Shown piece by piece: positions 8,281 through 18,038 of a DNA stretch of 64,000 nt. The notes below the pieces were generated by a model. That model saw only the letters and a list, made by a program, of their open reading frames with translations. It searched no databases and had not been told where the DNA came from. A program made the translations under genes and the position numbers. Source of the stretch: Nostoc indistinguendum CM1-VF10 (GTDB taxonomy: Bacteria > Cyanobacteriota > Cyanobacteriia > Cyanobacteriales > Nostocaceae); NCBI GenBank assembly GCA_019359215.1, contig JAHHHS010000012.1, forward strand, positions 49,222 through 113,221, in the 5' to 3' direction. Within the stretch, counting starts at the first letter, position 1. Every line of letters starts with the position of its first letter.

Positions 8281-10260
8281 ATGAATTCTGGCGACTATAC
8301 ATTAGCTAGATCAAAGAATCAATCGGTACTACAACCAGAAGTAGAGATGAAGTTTGCTCACTTCCTAATAAATCACTCTGTAGATGCTGCCTTCTGTTTA
8401 GGAGAAAACGCACAGTTTCTCTACGTCAACGATGCCACTTGCCGGATGACTGAGTATTCCCGTGAGGAATTACTTTCCATGAGGCTGCATGATATAGACG
8501 TAGATTTTTCTCTACACAATTGGTCAGATATTAGCTTACAGAGTTCCCTTACCTTTAAATCTCGCTATCGGGCAAAAGGAGGTCGAATATTTCTAGCAGA
8601 AATATCCATTAGCCATGTAAAACAACAAAATATGGAATTTGGCTGTGCTTTTGCTCGTGAGATAAGTGATGAAATAGTAGAACTGAGCGTGCAAAAGTGG
8701 ACTGATGAATTAAGGGATGCTAAAGACAATTTGCAACAGGAATTTTATCAACTCAAGGCAAAAGAAGTAGAACTAGAAACATCTCTTTCTTTACTTCGTT
8801 CTACTCTTGAATCTACTGCAATTGGTATTGTTGCAGTTAACTTCGAGGGAGATATTCTGAACTTGAATCAGAAATTTGTCGATATGTGGCAGATACCAGA
8901 GTCCTTAATACTATCTAAAAAATGTCCTCGATGTAAAGCTTTTTTTGAGAACCAACTTAAAGATCCACAAGCTTTTAGTCGGCTGATTTGGGAAGTATCT
9001 AGCCAATCTGATTTCGAGAGCTACGACATTCTAGAGTTGAAAGATGGGAGAGTTTTTGCACATTACTCTAAGCCCCACTTATTGGAAGGGACAATTATTG
9101 GTAGAGTATGGAGTATTTGGGATATTACTGAATCGAAACGGACTGAAGAAGCATTACGGCTGAACGCAGTTAGATTTCGGACTTTAGCAGAAACGACAGA
9201 TACCAGCACTTTTTTGATTCAAGGTGCACGGCTTTGCTATATAAATCCAGCAGTAGAGCAACTCACTGGCTACACAAAAGAGGAACTACTAACAGGCTTT
9301 GATATTCGCCGACTGATTAAAAGCAAAAAACGCAGACAGATACGTAAGCAGGGTGAAGCAGCTAACTTTGAATATCAGGAGATGAGTATTCTGACAAAAA
9401 ACGGCACAGAGCGCTGGCTAGCTTGTGCGGTTGTAATGCTGGATGGAGGGCTGGATTTTGGTGGAAAACCAGTAGAAATGATTGCAGGTATAGATATTAC
9501 CGATTACAAATATGCAGAATTAGGTCTTAACCAAGCTTTAGAACAAGCAAAACAACTTAGCGAACTTAGAGCGCGTTTTCTTTCTATGGTCTGCCATCAA
9601 TTCCGGACACCACTGAATATTGTTTCATTTTCTAATAGTTTACTAAAGGAAGAAGTAGACAAACGTACACAAAAGAAAATACAACCACTACTGGATCACA
9701 TTCAAAAAGCCACCGAACAACTCAGCCAGATGTTGGATGATATTTTGTTCTTCTCTAGAGCAGAAGCAGCAAAAATAAACTGTGAACCAAAACCGCTTGA
9801 GTTAGTTCAATTCTGTAATGATGTAGTTACACAAATGCAGATGAGTGTTCGCCAAATTCCGATTAATTTTGTGAGTCAAGATAACTCTTTAACAGCCTGC
9901 ATTGATAAAAAACTCTTAGAGCCGATTTTAAATAATTTGCTCGACAATGCAATCAAGTATTCTCCCTCCAATATTGCAATTGATTTGAAACTTTCTTGCA
10001 AAAATGAGAAAGTAATTTTTCAGGTCAAAGATAAAGGGATCGGTATTTCAGTTGCAGATCAACAACGAATATTTGAGCCATTTTACCGTGGTAGTAATAT
10101 TGATAGTATACCTGGTACTGGATTAGGGTTATCGATCCTTAAAACCCTTGTAGATTTACATCACGGTCAAGTCTCTGTAGAAAGTCAAGTTGGTGCAGGC
10201 ACTACGTTTACCGTAATGTTGCCATTAAGCAAATCAGAGTTTAATAGTTCCGAGTTATGA
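8281..10260 (+). CDS. Multi-PAS sensor histidine kinase, probable scytonemin regulator
   Basis: 659 residues, soluble, with no membrane segment. Three PAS-type modules (about 25-135, 175-290, 295-415) follow one another with a coiled coil near 140-175. They lead to HisKA with the H box VCHQFRTPL (His439) and a HATPase domain with an N box (NNLLDNAIKYSP) and G boxes (DKGIGIS, GTGLGLSI). All kinase motifs look intact. AGGAGGAAG precedes the ATG. The next gene, 140 bp downstream, is its likely partner. Position and architecture match the two-component pair next to scyA in N. punctiforme, which is required for UV-A-induced scytonemin synthesis. A light- or redox-sensing cofactor is not evident from the sequence. 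Confidence 0.88.
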   Translation: MNSGDYTLARSKNQSVLQPEVEMKFAHFLINHSVDAAFCLGENAQFLYVNDATCRMTEYSREELLSMRLHDIDVDFSLHNWSDISLQSSLTFKSRYRAKGGRIFLAEISISHVKQQNMEFGCAFAREISDEIVELSVQKWTDELRDAKDNLQQEFYQLKAKEVELETSLSLLRSTLESTAIGIVAVNFEGDILNLNQKFVDMWQIPESLILSKKCPRCKAFFENQLKDPQAFSRLIWEVSSQSDFESYDILELKDGRVFAHYSKPHLLEGTIIGRVWSIWDITESKRTEEALRLNAVRFRTLAETTDTSTFLIQGARLCYINPAVEQLTGYTKEELLTGFDIRRLIKSKKRRQIRKQGEAANFEYQEMSILTKNGTERWLACAVVMLDGGLDFGGKPVEMIAGIDITDYKYAELGLNQALEQAKQLSELRARFLSMVCHQFRTPLNIVSFSNSLLKEEVDKRTQKKIQPLLDHIQKATEQLSQMLDDILFFSRAEAAKINCEPKPLELVQFCNDVVTQMQMSVRQIPINFVSQDNSLTACIDKKLLEPILNNLLDNAIKYSPSNIAIDLKLSCKNEKVIFQVKDKGIGISVADQQRIFEPFYRGSNIDSIPGTGLGLSILKTLVDLHHGQVSVESQVGAGTTFTVMLPLSKSEFNSSEL

Positions 10261-10400
10261 GTGTTGAAATTAAGATAGTTGTTAATTAGTACTTAACAAT
10301 CATAACTCTCGGAACGAAGTGATTTATCTCATGCCTATTTACATACTCACCAAAGAGTATAGTAAGCAGCTTCTGCAAAAAGTTATGGTAATAAAAAATT

Positions 10401-11336
10401 ATGTACGAATCGCCAAAAAAAATTCTCGTTATTGAAGATGATAACGTTACCCGCAATCTTTACTTAAAAGGTCTTGAGGCTAAAGGTTTTGATACGATAG
10501 GTGCTAACAGCGGTGTTGCTGGTATCCAACAAGCACAAGAGCATATACCCGACTTAGTGATTTGCGATATCACGATGCCAGATATGGATGGTTATAACGT
10601 TCTAACTACGCTACGCCAAGATCCCGTTACAGGAATTATTCCCTTCATTTTTTTGACTGGCAGTAGTACCAAAGCAGATGTTCGCAAAGCTATGGAATTG
10701 GGAGCAGACGACTATCTTACCAAACCCTCTACACTAGATGAATTGCTCAGAGCGATCGCTATTCGCTTGCAAAAGCAAGCTACTCTCCAATACTGGTGGG
10801 CTATGAAATCTGAGAAAGCTCCAAAATCAGTATTTGCAGATAATACTACAGCGATCGCTGGAGGTGTTAGCGTTAGTGTTGGCAGAGCCTCTGGTACAGA
10901 AGCCTCTGCTAGAGAAGCCTCTGCTAGAGAAGCCCCTGATACAGAAATCATGATCCCTCCTAAATCAATCTTTCCCTACATTCCCCAATTAAAAGAAGTT
11001 TTCGACTTTATCGAAGCCCATTATCATCAAGGAATTACTTTGTGTGATGTGGCTGTTGCTGTTGGTTACTCACCTGCTTACTTAACTAACCGAGTAGCAA
11101 AGCAGACAGGAGAGACTGTAAACTGCTGGATTGTCAAACGCCGGATGGCGGGCGCTCGTTTTCTACTCCAAAATGATGATCAGACAGTCGAGAAGATAGC
11201 GAAAGCATTGGGCTATCAGGATGTGTCTCATTTCTCTCGCCAGTTTCGCCAACATCACGGTTTACCTCCCCAAGCTTGGCGCAAAGAGCATCAACTTGTA
11301 TCGCAAAAACAGGTAAAATTTTGGCAAAATTGCTGA
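10401..11336 (+). CDS. Response regulator with AraC-type DNA-binding domain, probable scytonemin regulator
   Basis: 311 residues. The receiver domain (about 6-122) has the acidic pocket E12-D13-D14, phospho-acceptor D56 in VICDITMPD, the conserved threonine region (FLTG) and a lysine in LTKPS. A linker of about 60 residues carries four 5-residue repeats. The C-terminal third (about 205-298) is an AraC/XylS double helix-turn-helix ending in VSHFSRQFRQHHGLPPQAWR. It lies 140 bp after the kinase on the same strand. It is expected to bind the scyA promoter region when phosphorylated; this follows from the N. punctiforme precedent and is not shown here. Confidence 0.88.
   Translation: MYESPKKILVIEDDNVTRNLYLKGLEAKGFDTIGANSGVAGIQQAQEHIPDLVICDITMPDMDGYNVLTTLRQDPVTGIIPFIFLTGSSTKADVRKAMELGADDYLTKPSTLDELLRAIAIRLQKQATLQYWWAMKSEKAPKSVFADNTTAIAGGVSVSVGRASGTEASAREASAREAPDTEIMIPPKSIFPYIPQLKEVFDFIEAHYHQGITLCDVAVAVGYSPAYLTNRVAKQTGETVNCWIVKRRMAGARFLLQNDDQTVEKIAKALGYQDVSHFSRQFRQHHGLPPQAWRKEHQLVSQKQVKFWQNC
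10884..10943 (+). repeat. In-frame 15-bp tandem repeat in the regulator linker
   Basis: Four 15-bp units encode RASGT-like, EASAR, EASAR and EAPDT pentapeptides. The middle two units (GAAGCCTCTGCTAGA) are identical. The repeat lies between receiver and AraC domains and could vary in copy number without breaking the frame. Confidence 0.8.
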
Positions 11337-11403
11337 AAGGAGGTTCCAGCAGTGTTTATATCCCCATTATCCCTTAGCTTCAGAGTGTAACGAGTTACTC
11401 AAT

Positions 11404-12606
11404 TCAAATAAATAGCTGCGTAAATTCATACATTAAATCCACCCTGCCCTTACGTAACATAGCTGGATCTAATCTTTCAGTAGTGTTGCAAGTCATCAAG
11501 ACAACTAATCGTTGCTGCATCTGAATCCCAGACTCATCAATTACACTTTGATACAAAGTGCCATCTAGCAAACTCAGAACGTGTTCGGTTTTGTTATTGT
11601 ATTGAGCTACCTCAGAAGCACGATTTTGCGCTAGATTATCAGCTTCGTTAATAACGATACAGATACGCTCTATATAAGTCGGTGGGACAAAGTTAGCGAT
11701 CGCATCATGATCTAAAATAAAAATTACATACCCTAAAGGTACAAGAATTTCTTTTGCTACGGCCTGTGTCCAGACCGTTTTACCAGTACCTGGTTGTCCA
11801 TGTACAACAACCGCTAACTGGTTTTGATTAAGAATCGCTTGTTGTACAGAATCAGTAAAACTTTGAATATCTGCCGGAAATGTGCGAATGGGAAATTGAC
11901 TATGAACCTTGCCTACACGACTTTGATATCCACTCAGCATAACTGCTAAGTCGTAAGTCGCTTTGTTAATTAGCGGCGCGAGATTTTTCGCCATTATAGT
12001 ATATTGTCGTCGCCCGCGATCGTAGGGATCAATTTGCAACCAAACGTCATTCTTCGACCAGTAGGCATAAACAGTATTGATAACATCTAAACGTTCCCAG
12101 TTAACAAATTTATCTATAGGGAAATAAAAATCTCTTTCTGAGTAATACTGGGTAATTATATCGGGACTACCCAATACACGTAAAACTCGTAATACAGTAA
12201 TTTCTTGCAGTCGGTTAAGAACATAGTCAATGGGGATACTACTACGACTGACAAATTGAACGATTGGTGTTTCTGTACTCAAAACATCTTTATAGCGATG
12301 ATCCGGTGATTGAGGATCTGGCGTGATGTAATTCCAAAACTTTTCAACTTCGTAGCGGGTATTATCAGATACAACATTTAATAAATTAGCCCACCAAGCA
12401 TAATTATTTCGTCCCAAAACATCAGCAACATTACTTGCTAAATTCAAACTTTTTTGAGTTAATTCGCGGGAGTCACTATACAACAGTTGCCACAAAAACC
12501 CCCAATCTAATTCTCGGTTAAACGGTCGCCAACCACTAGCAAGCAAGCTTTGCCGGGTATTATTTGTAGGAGTGCCTTCATTACTTCTAAAATAGTCAAA
12601 ATCCAT
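11404..12606 (-). CDS. AAA-family ATPase of unknown function
   Basis: 400 residues. The N-terminal 240 residues are not recognised. The C-terminal part is an AAA module with Walker A GQPGTGKT (about 273-280), a Walker B-like ICIVINEAD (about 315), sensor-1-type VVLMTCN and an MLRKGRVDL arginine-finger-like segment near the end. The Walker B acidic pair is non-standard (NEAD). No membrane segment or transposition partner is visible. It is convergent with the response regulator (68 bp between stops) and is not obviously part of an operon. Possible roles are chaperone-like remodelling or a mobile-element-related ATPase. Confidence 0.65.
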   Translation of the reverse strand: MDFDYFRSNEGTPTNNTRQSLLASGWRPFNRELDWGFLWQLLYSDSRELTQKSLNLASNVADVLGRNNYAWWANLLNVVSDNTRYEVEKFWNYITPDPQSPDHRYKDVLSTETPIVQFVSRSSIPIDYVLNRLQEITVLRVLRVLGSPDIITQYYSERDFYFPIDKFVNWERLDVINTVYAYWSKNDVWLQIDPYDRGRRQYTIMAKNLAPLINKATYDLAVMLSGYQSRVGKVHSQFPIRTFPADIQSFTDSVQQAILNQNQLAVVVHGQPGTGKTVWTQAVAKEILVPLGYVIFILDHDAIANFVPPTYIERICIVINEADNLAQNRASEVAQYNNKTEHVLSLLDGTLYQSVIDESGIQMQQRLVVLMTCNTTERLDPAMLRKGRVDLMYEFTQLFI

Positions 12607-12991
12607 ATTTGTCAGTTGTGCAGCGTTAATCGAGTTATTTTGTGTTAAGTAGGAGATTTTAAAAAATTTTCTCGTAATATCAACTAATTACGTACAAATG
12701 GTAATTTTAGTTTCACAGTGCTGTACTGGCTAGGAAGTCTTTTTAATCTAACTCATCATCAATGTAATACAGTATAATACACGATAACTACTTGGGTCAA
12801 CTTTTTTGACAAAGCAGTTAACTCTTAATGTACTTGCGCCACTTATCCATCTGTAGTTAAGCTCATCCCACCCGGTTAACTGTTGACGGTCAACAGTCAA
12901 CGGCGTCGTAGTGTCTCTCATCCCATGTTTAAAAAGAGTAGGTTTTCCCGACGCCTTTTTATAAGACATTGAAAATTTGGGATGGTGCGTT

Positions 12992-13139
12992 ATATCATGT
13001 CCGGTTGATTGCTTATTAAACCCGAAGAACCCCACCCCGCCAAAGCTACGCTTTGTCTCCCCTCCCGAAGAGCGGGGAGGAGTTGGGGGTGGGGTGCAAT
13101 GACTATGGGAATCGTAACTAATTATGCGGACATGATATT
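12992..13139. repeat. MITE-like element with 12-bp terminal inverted repeats
   Basis: The arms ATATCATGTCCG (12992-13003) and CGGACATGATAT (13128-13139) flank a GC-rich interior. The interior holds CCCCACCCCGCCAAAGC and GGGGTGGGGTG, plus an inner hairpin CCTCCC...GGGGAGG. This composition contrasts sharply with the AT-rich spacer around it. A related partial copy lies at 48803-48862. The short open frames across it look like non-coding shadows. Confidence 0.55.
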
Positions 13140-13211
13140 AGCCTACGGTATAACACACGCGATAAAACTGCTGGCGAGGCGAGGTTTGGATGAGGTATCT
13201 CTTCTTGTTAA

Positions 13212-14375
13212 TCAAGTTAAGTATTTGCCATTAATTTCTATATAACCCTCTGAAAGATCGCAACCCCATACAGTTGCAGAGGCTTCCCCAATATTGAGAC
13301 TAACGTGGATATTTACTTGATCTTTGGACATAATTTGTCGCAACTTTTCCAGATTTTCATTAGTTAAGCTATTAGGATAAACTTTTACATTATCAAAACT
13401 AATAACAACTTGTTCTGGATTTATTTGCTGTTCATTTTCACATTTGCCTATAGCCATAGCAACTCGTCCCCAATTTGGATCTGCTCCATAAACGGCAGTT
13501 TTTACTAATGGTGAATTCACAATTGCTTTAGCTACTGTTTTAGCTTGTGCATAATTAATCGCTGAATCTACAGTCACCTGAATAATTTTGGTAGCACCTT
13601 CTGCGTCTCTAGCAATTTTCAGCACCAATTCTTGTGCAACTTCTTGCAATGCACTGGCAAAATCTGCTTCTGAAACTTCACCGGCTAAACCATTAGCTAG
13701 AATCACAGCGGAGTCACTGGTAGAAGTGTCAGTGTCTACGCTCAAGCAGTTAAAGGTTTTATCTATAGTAGAGCGAAAAATAGCACGAAGGCTATTTGGA
13801 GAAATTGCAGCGTCAGTAAAAAAGAAAGTTAAAAGGGTAGCCATATTAGGCTCAATCATGCCAACACCTTTGGCAATTCCTACTAGCTTGGCATTGCCTA
13901 TTTGCCGTGTAGCTAATTTCGGTACTGTATCTGTGGTCATAATTCCACGGGCTGCCGCATGAAAATCAGCATCAGTCAAGTTTTTCCCCAATCCTAATAA
14001 ACCCGCCCGGATTTTTTCAATCGGGTAACGTCTGCCAATTACGCCTGTAGAAGCTATCACAATGTCATGTGCAGCAATTCCAGTTTCAGCTGCAACTAAT
14101 TGCAAAACCTCTTGAGCATCAGCGATGCCAACAGAACCATTAGCTACATTTGCATTCTTAGATATAACGACAATTGCTTGTGCTTGTGAATATTTTAAGT
14201 TATTGCGGCTAATAGTAACACTTGGGCCGGCAAAAAGACTTTGAGTGAAGACTCCATCAGCAACACAAGGAACTGATGATTTAATAAATACAAAATCATC
14301 AGTTTTATCTCGTATTCCCAAATTAGTAATAAATGCACTAAAACCCTGAGGCATGGAAGATATAATTGACGACAT
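13212..14375 (-). CDS. ArgJ-family glutamate N-acetyltransferase/ornithine acetyltransferase-like enzyme
   Basis: 387 residues. The ArgJ fold is indicated by an STGVIGR oxyanion-hole motif (residues 109-115), the autoproteolytic/nucleophile region EPNMATLL with Thr180, and the C-terminal GCDLSEGYIEINGKY. ArgJ transfers acetyl groups between N-acetylornithine and glutamate in the cyclic arginine pathway, after self-cleavage before the threonine. It is slightly shorter than typical cyanobacterial ArgJ (about 400-415 residues) and its N-terminal part diverges (SKNANVANG where SGNANA is usual). With no other arg genes nearby it may be a second, specialised paralogue. ATG at 14375. Confidence 0.75.
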   Translation of the reverse strand: MSSIISSMPQGFSAFITNLGIRDKTDDFVFIKSSVPCVADGVFTQSLFAGPSVTISRNNLKYSQAQAIVVISKNANVANGSVGIADAQEVLQLVAAETGIAAHDIVIASTGVIGRRYPIEKIRAGLLGLGKNLTDADFHAAARGIMTTDTVPKLATRQIGNAKLVGIAKGVGMIEPNMATLLTFFFTDAAISPNSLRAIFRSTIDKTFNCLSVDTDTSTSDSAVILANGLAGEVSEADFASALQEVAQELVLKIARDAEGATKIIQVTVDSAINYAQAKTVAKAIVNSPLVKTAVYGADPNWGRVAMAIGKCENEQQINPEQVVISFDNVKVYPNSLTNENLEKLRQIMSKDQVNIHVSLNIGEASATVWGCDLSEGYIEINGKYLT

Positions 14376-14529
14376 TTTTTTGGATTTAATAATTTTGGTT
14401 AATTATCTCATACCATTTGCAAAAATATTTATGGTACATAAATTGCCTGTAATATCGTATAGATAGATGTAAGCTTTTAGCAACCTATCTATAACAGAAA
14501 ATCCATAAAATTTTCATAGAACCTAAAAG

Positions 14530-16047
14530 CTATAAATCAGTTAATGTGACAGTAAATGTCGTCCATCCGTTACCGCTTTCTACTTGAATGCTTCCTTGCA
14601 GTTGTTCGACTAATTTCTCTACTATAGATAAACCTAACCCTGAACCACCTTGATTCCAGATATCTGCATTGGGGAGGCGATAAAATTTCTCGAATATTCG
14701 TGGTAGCTCTGTTACCGGAATTTCTGCTGAATTACTGGTAATAATAATAGTTTTTGCGGGCGCTTCTGAGGAATTGTAACGTACGCTTAGGGCAATTTTA
14801 CCACCCGCAGGTGTGTATTTACAGGCATTATTGAGCAATTCTACTAAGATTCGTTCCAAGCTAATACCATCTGAGAACAACGGCGGAAGATTTGAAGGGA
14901 GATTCAACTGTAGAGTTTGCTGATGTTCTTGAAGACGGATTTGAAATGGCTCAATAACCCAAGGTAACCACTGTTGTAAGAGCAACGCATCAGGTGTAAT
15001 AACTGGATAAGATGAGCTTTCCAGCCGTTGTAAGTCTAGTAGATCGTTAATTAATTCTAGCTCGCGATCGCACTCACCTTCCATCAGTTCTAGATAGCGT
15101 TGAGCTTCCTCAGTACCAGGAGATAATTGTATCATTTGAATCATTAACTTTATATTACTCAGAGGCGATCGCAGTTCATGGGAAACTAAATTCAAAAAGT
15201 CATTTTTAAGTTGATTTATCTCTTTCCATTGCACTACAAGTTGCTCTTGTTCAAGTTGCTTTTGACGCGCTTCAATCGCTCGTTTTTGCTCAGTTATATC
15301 TCGAAAAACTAACACAGCGCCTGTAATATTATCTTGATCATCTTTAATTGGTGCAGCACTGTCATCAATTGGTATTTCTCCACCATCTTTAGTAATTAGA
15401 ATAGTTTCTGCTGGAAGACTGACGATAATCCCATCTTGAAGGACTTTTACATCGGGCTTTCAATAGAGTGATGAGTTTCTGCATTAGCAATATTGAATAT
15501 TTCTGATGAATTTCTGCCACAAGCTTCTTGCTGTTTCCATCCAGTGAGATTTTCAGCAACAGGATTCATAAAAGTTATCAATTCTTGCATATCACTAGCA
15601 ATCACACCATCGCTAATACTTCTTAAAAGGGCATCCAACCATTTTTTATTTACTTTTAATTGCCTTTCTAAACCATGTTTAGTCAAAGTTATTTCAATAT
15701 TTGTTTGTAGTTCTCTTTCTTTAAAAGGTTTGATTAGGTAGGCAAACGGCTCAGTTATCTTAGCTCGTTCCAATGTATTTTCATCTGCATGCATAAGCAG
15801 TCAAATAAATTACTGGAATATCCAAACGTTTATAAATTTCTTGGGCAGCTTCTATCCCGTCCATTGATCCTTTTAGCCTAATATCCATTAGTACTAAATC
15901 AGGGGATATTTCTACTGCTTTATTAATTGCTTCTTCTCCTGAAGAAGCGATAGCAGGAACGGTATAACCGAATTTTGTAAGTCGATACTGTAAATCTTTA
16001 GCAACAATAGCTTCATCTTCCACAACTAAAATTTTTGCGTTTGCCAT
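14530..16047 (-). pseudogene. Receiver-PAS-histidine kinase gene broken by two frameshifts
   Basis: Three consecutive reading frames form one protein. Piece 1 (16047-15781) is a receiver with D in VLMDIRLKG and ends at YLTAYA. Piece 2 (15794-15447) continues from DENTLERAKITEPF through a PAS domain. Piece 3 (about 15455-14530) continues a PAS/PAC and then HisKA (H box VSHELRSPL), N box NNACKYTP and G box GSGLGLSI. Break 1 is a 4-bp tandem TGCA duplication near 15790; removing it restores AYADENT. Break 2 near 15454 needs one extra C to read ESPDVKVLQDG. The remaining motifs are intact, so inactivation is recent, or the second break is a sequencing error. It lies just downstream of another broken sensor gene on the same strand. 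Confidence 0.8.
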
Positions 16048-16065
16048 CTTGTAGTTATTTTATAT

Positions 16066-18038
16066 TTAACTTAATGTAAATACCATATGGCATTCTACTC
16101 CAATAGTACCTTTTATATGGAGATTCCCTCCAAGTTGATTAGTTAAGGCATCTACTAACTGCCAACCTAAAGAGGCCATATTTTTGAAATTAAAATTTGA
16201 TGGTAAACCAATTCCATTATCACTAACTACCACTGTAACCTGATGATCCTGATTTTTTTTCCGATATAAATCGTACCATTTATATCTGTTGTAAATGCAT
16301 ATTTCAATGAATTGGATACAAGCTAATGGATAATTAAGCTACAAGGAATTGCTGTATCTAAGCCTAGAAACAGTTGCTCATCGATATTTATTGTCAGAGC
16401 GATCGCATCTTCATTGACTTCGTATGCACTAAATAAACTGGCTACCAAATCTCGGATATATTCACCAAAATTAATCTTTGCTAAGTCTTGAGACTGATAC
16501 AATTTTTCGTGAACTAGAGCCATTGATGCAATCCGTTGTTGGCTTTGTTTGAATATTACCAAATCGTATTTATCTTTGATATAAGCAGATTGCAAGCTTA
16601 ACAGACTAGAAATAACCTGTAAATTATTTTTGACACGATGGTAAATTTCTTTTAATAACACCTCTTTTTCTAAGAGTGATGCTTTGATTTGCTCCTCCCA
16701 CTGCTTGCTTTCGCGCTGCGCGGCTTGTCGTTCGGTAATGTCTTCGATCACAGAAATAAAATACTTTGGCTTCCCAGTAAGTTCGCGCATCAAAGATACG
16801 GTGAGATTAACCCAAACTATGGAGCTATCTTTGCATAAATAGCGCTTTTCCATTGAGTAAGTTTGAATACTACCTGCTAAAATCTGGTCAACATATTTCA
16901 GGTCGGCGTTAAGATCATCTGGGTGAGTAATATCTTGGAAAGTTAGCAACTCTAGGTCTTCGGGTGTGTAACCGACAATATCGCAAAGCCTCTGGTTAAC
17001 TAACAACCATCTTCCATCTATATCTACATGGGCGATGCCAACAGCAGCTTGATGGAATGCAGCCCGGAATCGCTGTTCGCTTTCCCGCAATGCTTGTTCT
17101 ATTCGCTGGCGCTCAGTAATTTCTGCTTGTAGTGATTGATTAATTCTTTTTAACTCTGCTGTCCGTTGCTCAACCTTGTTTTCTAGTTGGTGAAGTAAAC
17201 TACTTAATGCCTCCTCTACTTGCTTGCGTCCAGTGATGTCAGTATGTGAGCCTGCCATCCGCACTACATTACCGTTTTCATCCCACAGTGCCTGACCTCG
17301 ATCCAAAATCCATTTATAAGTGCGGTCTTTACATATAACTCGATACTCAGCAATGTAAAACGGTGTCTTCTGAGCAAAGTGATCTTGAACTGCTTGTGTC
17401 ACCCAGTTCAGAGCATCAGGATGCACTCGTGTCAGCCTTTCATCTAAATGGTTAGAAATTTCGTGGTCTTCGTAACCGAGCATTTCTTTCCAGCGAGCCG
17501 AGAAGAAAACTTCATTGGTTTTAACATTCCAGTCCCAAATTCCATCATTATTGCCGCGCAAAGCTAATTGCCAGCGTTGTTCACTTTCCCTCAACACCTC
17601 CTCAGTCCGTATACGTTCAGCAATTTCCTTTGCTAGTTGGGAATTTGCAGTCTCTAGTTGGGCAGGACTCGGTAGAGCCAGCGCTTGGGGTATTAATGGC
17701 ACAAGTTCTACAGCTGTCAATACGGAAACGAAAGCGGTGATAGCTTTAATTAACCCTGATAGCCAATAGGTAGGGTACCAAAGCGTCCACACATCCATTA
17801 AATGGGTTGTGCCACAAGCAATGATGAATGTGCCAAACATCAGGAACATCCAGCCGAAAGGTATATCTCGGCGTTTACGGACAAAATAAACCAACATCAC
17901 TGGAATTGAATAATAAGCAAGTCCAATTAATACATCTGAAACTAGGTGCAACCAGACCAATTCTGGTTTCCAGAGGTAGCAATGTCCGTGGGGAATAAAC
18001 TGGCTAGTAGAGAAAAAATTATTTAAAAATTCCATCAT
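16066..18038 (-). pseudogene. Ethylene-receptor-like PAS histidine kinase, truncated by a nonsense codon and a frameshift
   Basis: The N-terminal region (1-130) has three membrane helices matching the ETR1 ethylene-binding domain, with the copper-ligand residues C75 and H79 in [11 protein letters not shown] and D35 in HLVSD. Two PAS/PAC domains follow (about 155-275 and 315-435), then a HisKA_2-type H box [13 protein letters not shown]. The long frame stops at a TAG (about 16323). Beyond it the same frame continues ELVSNSLKYAF, the expected N box, then breaks in an A8 run at about 16252. Inserting one A restores an ATP-binding end (SDNGIGLPSNF, LGGNLHI) up to a stop at 16066. Sensing modules are intact but the ATPase half is separated. 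Followed 19 bp later by the broken receiver gene. Confidence 0.82.

Noticed and set aside
10712..10951. 79-codon reverse frame inside the AraC regulator gene
   Set aside because: Antisense shadow of the tandem repeat linker.
12748..13245. Overlapping short open frames on both strands across the MITE-like repeat
   Set aside because: They are made of repeat and palindrome sequence, lack ribosome-binding sites and have biased composition.
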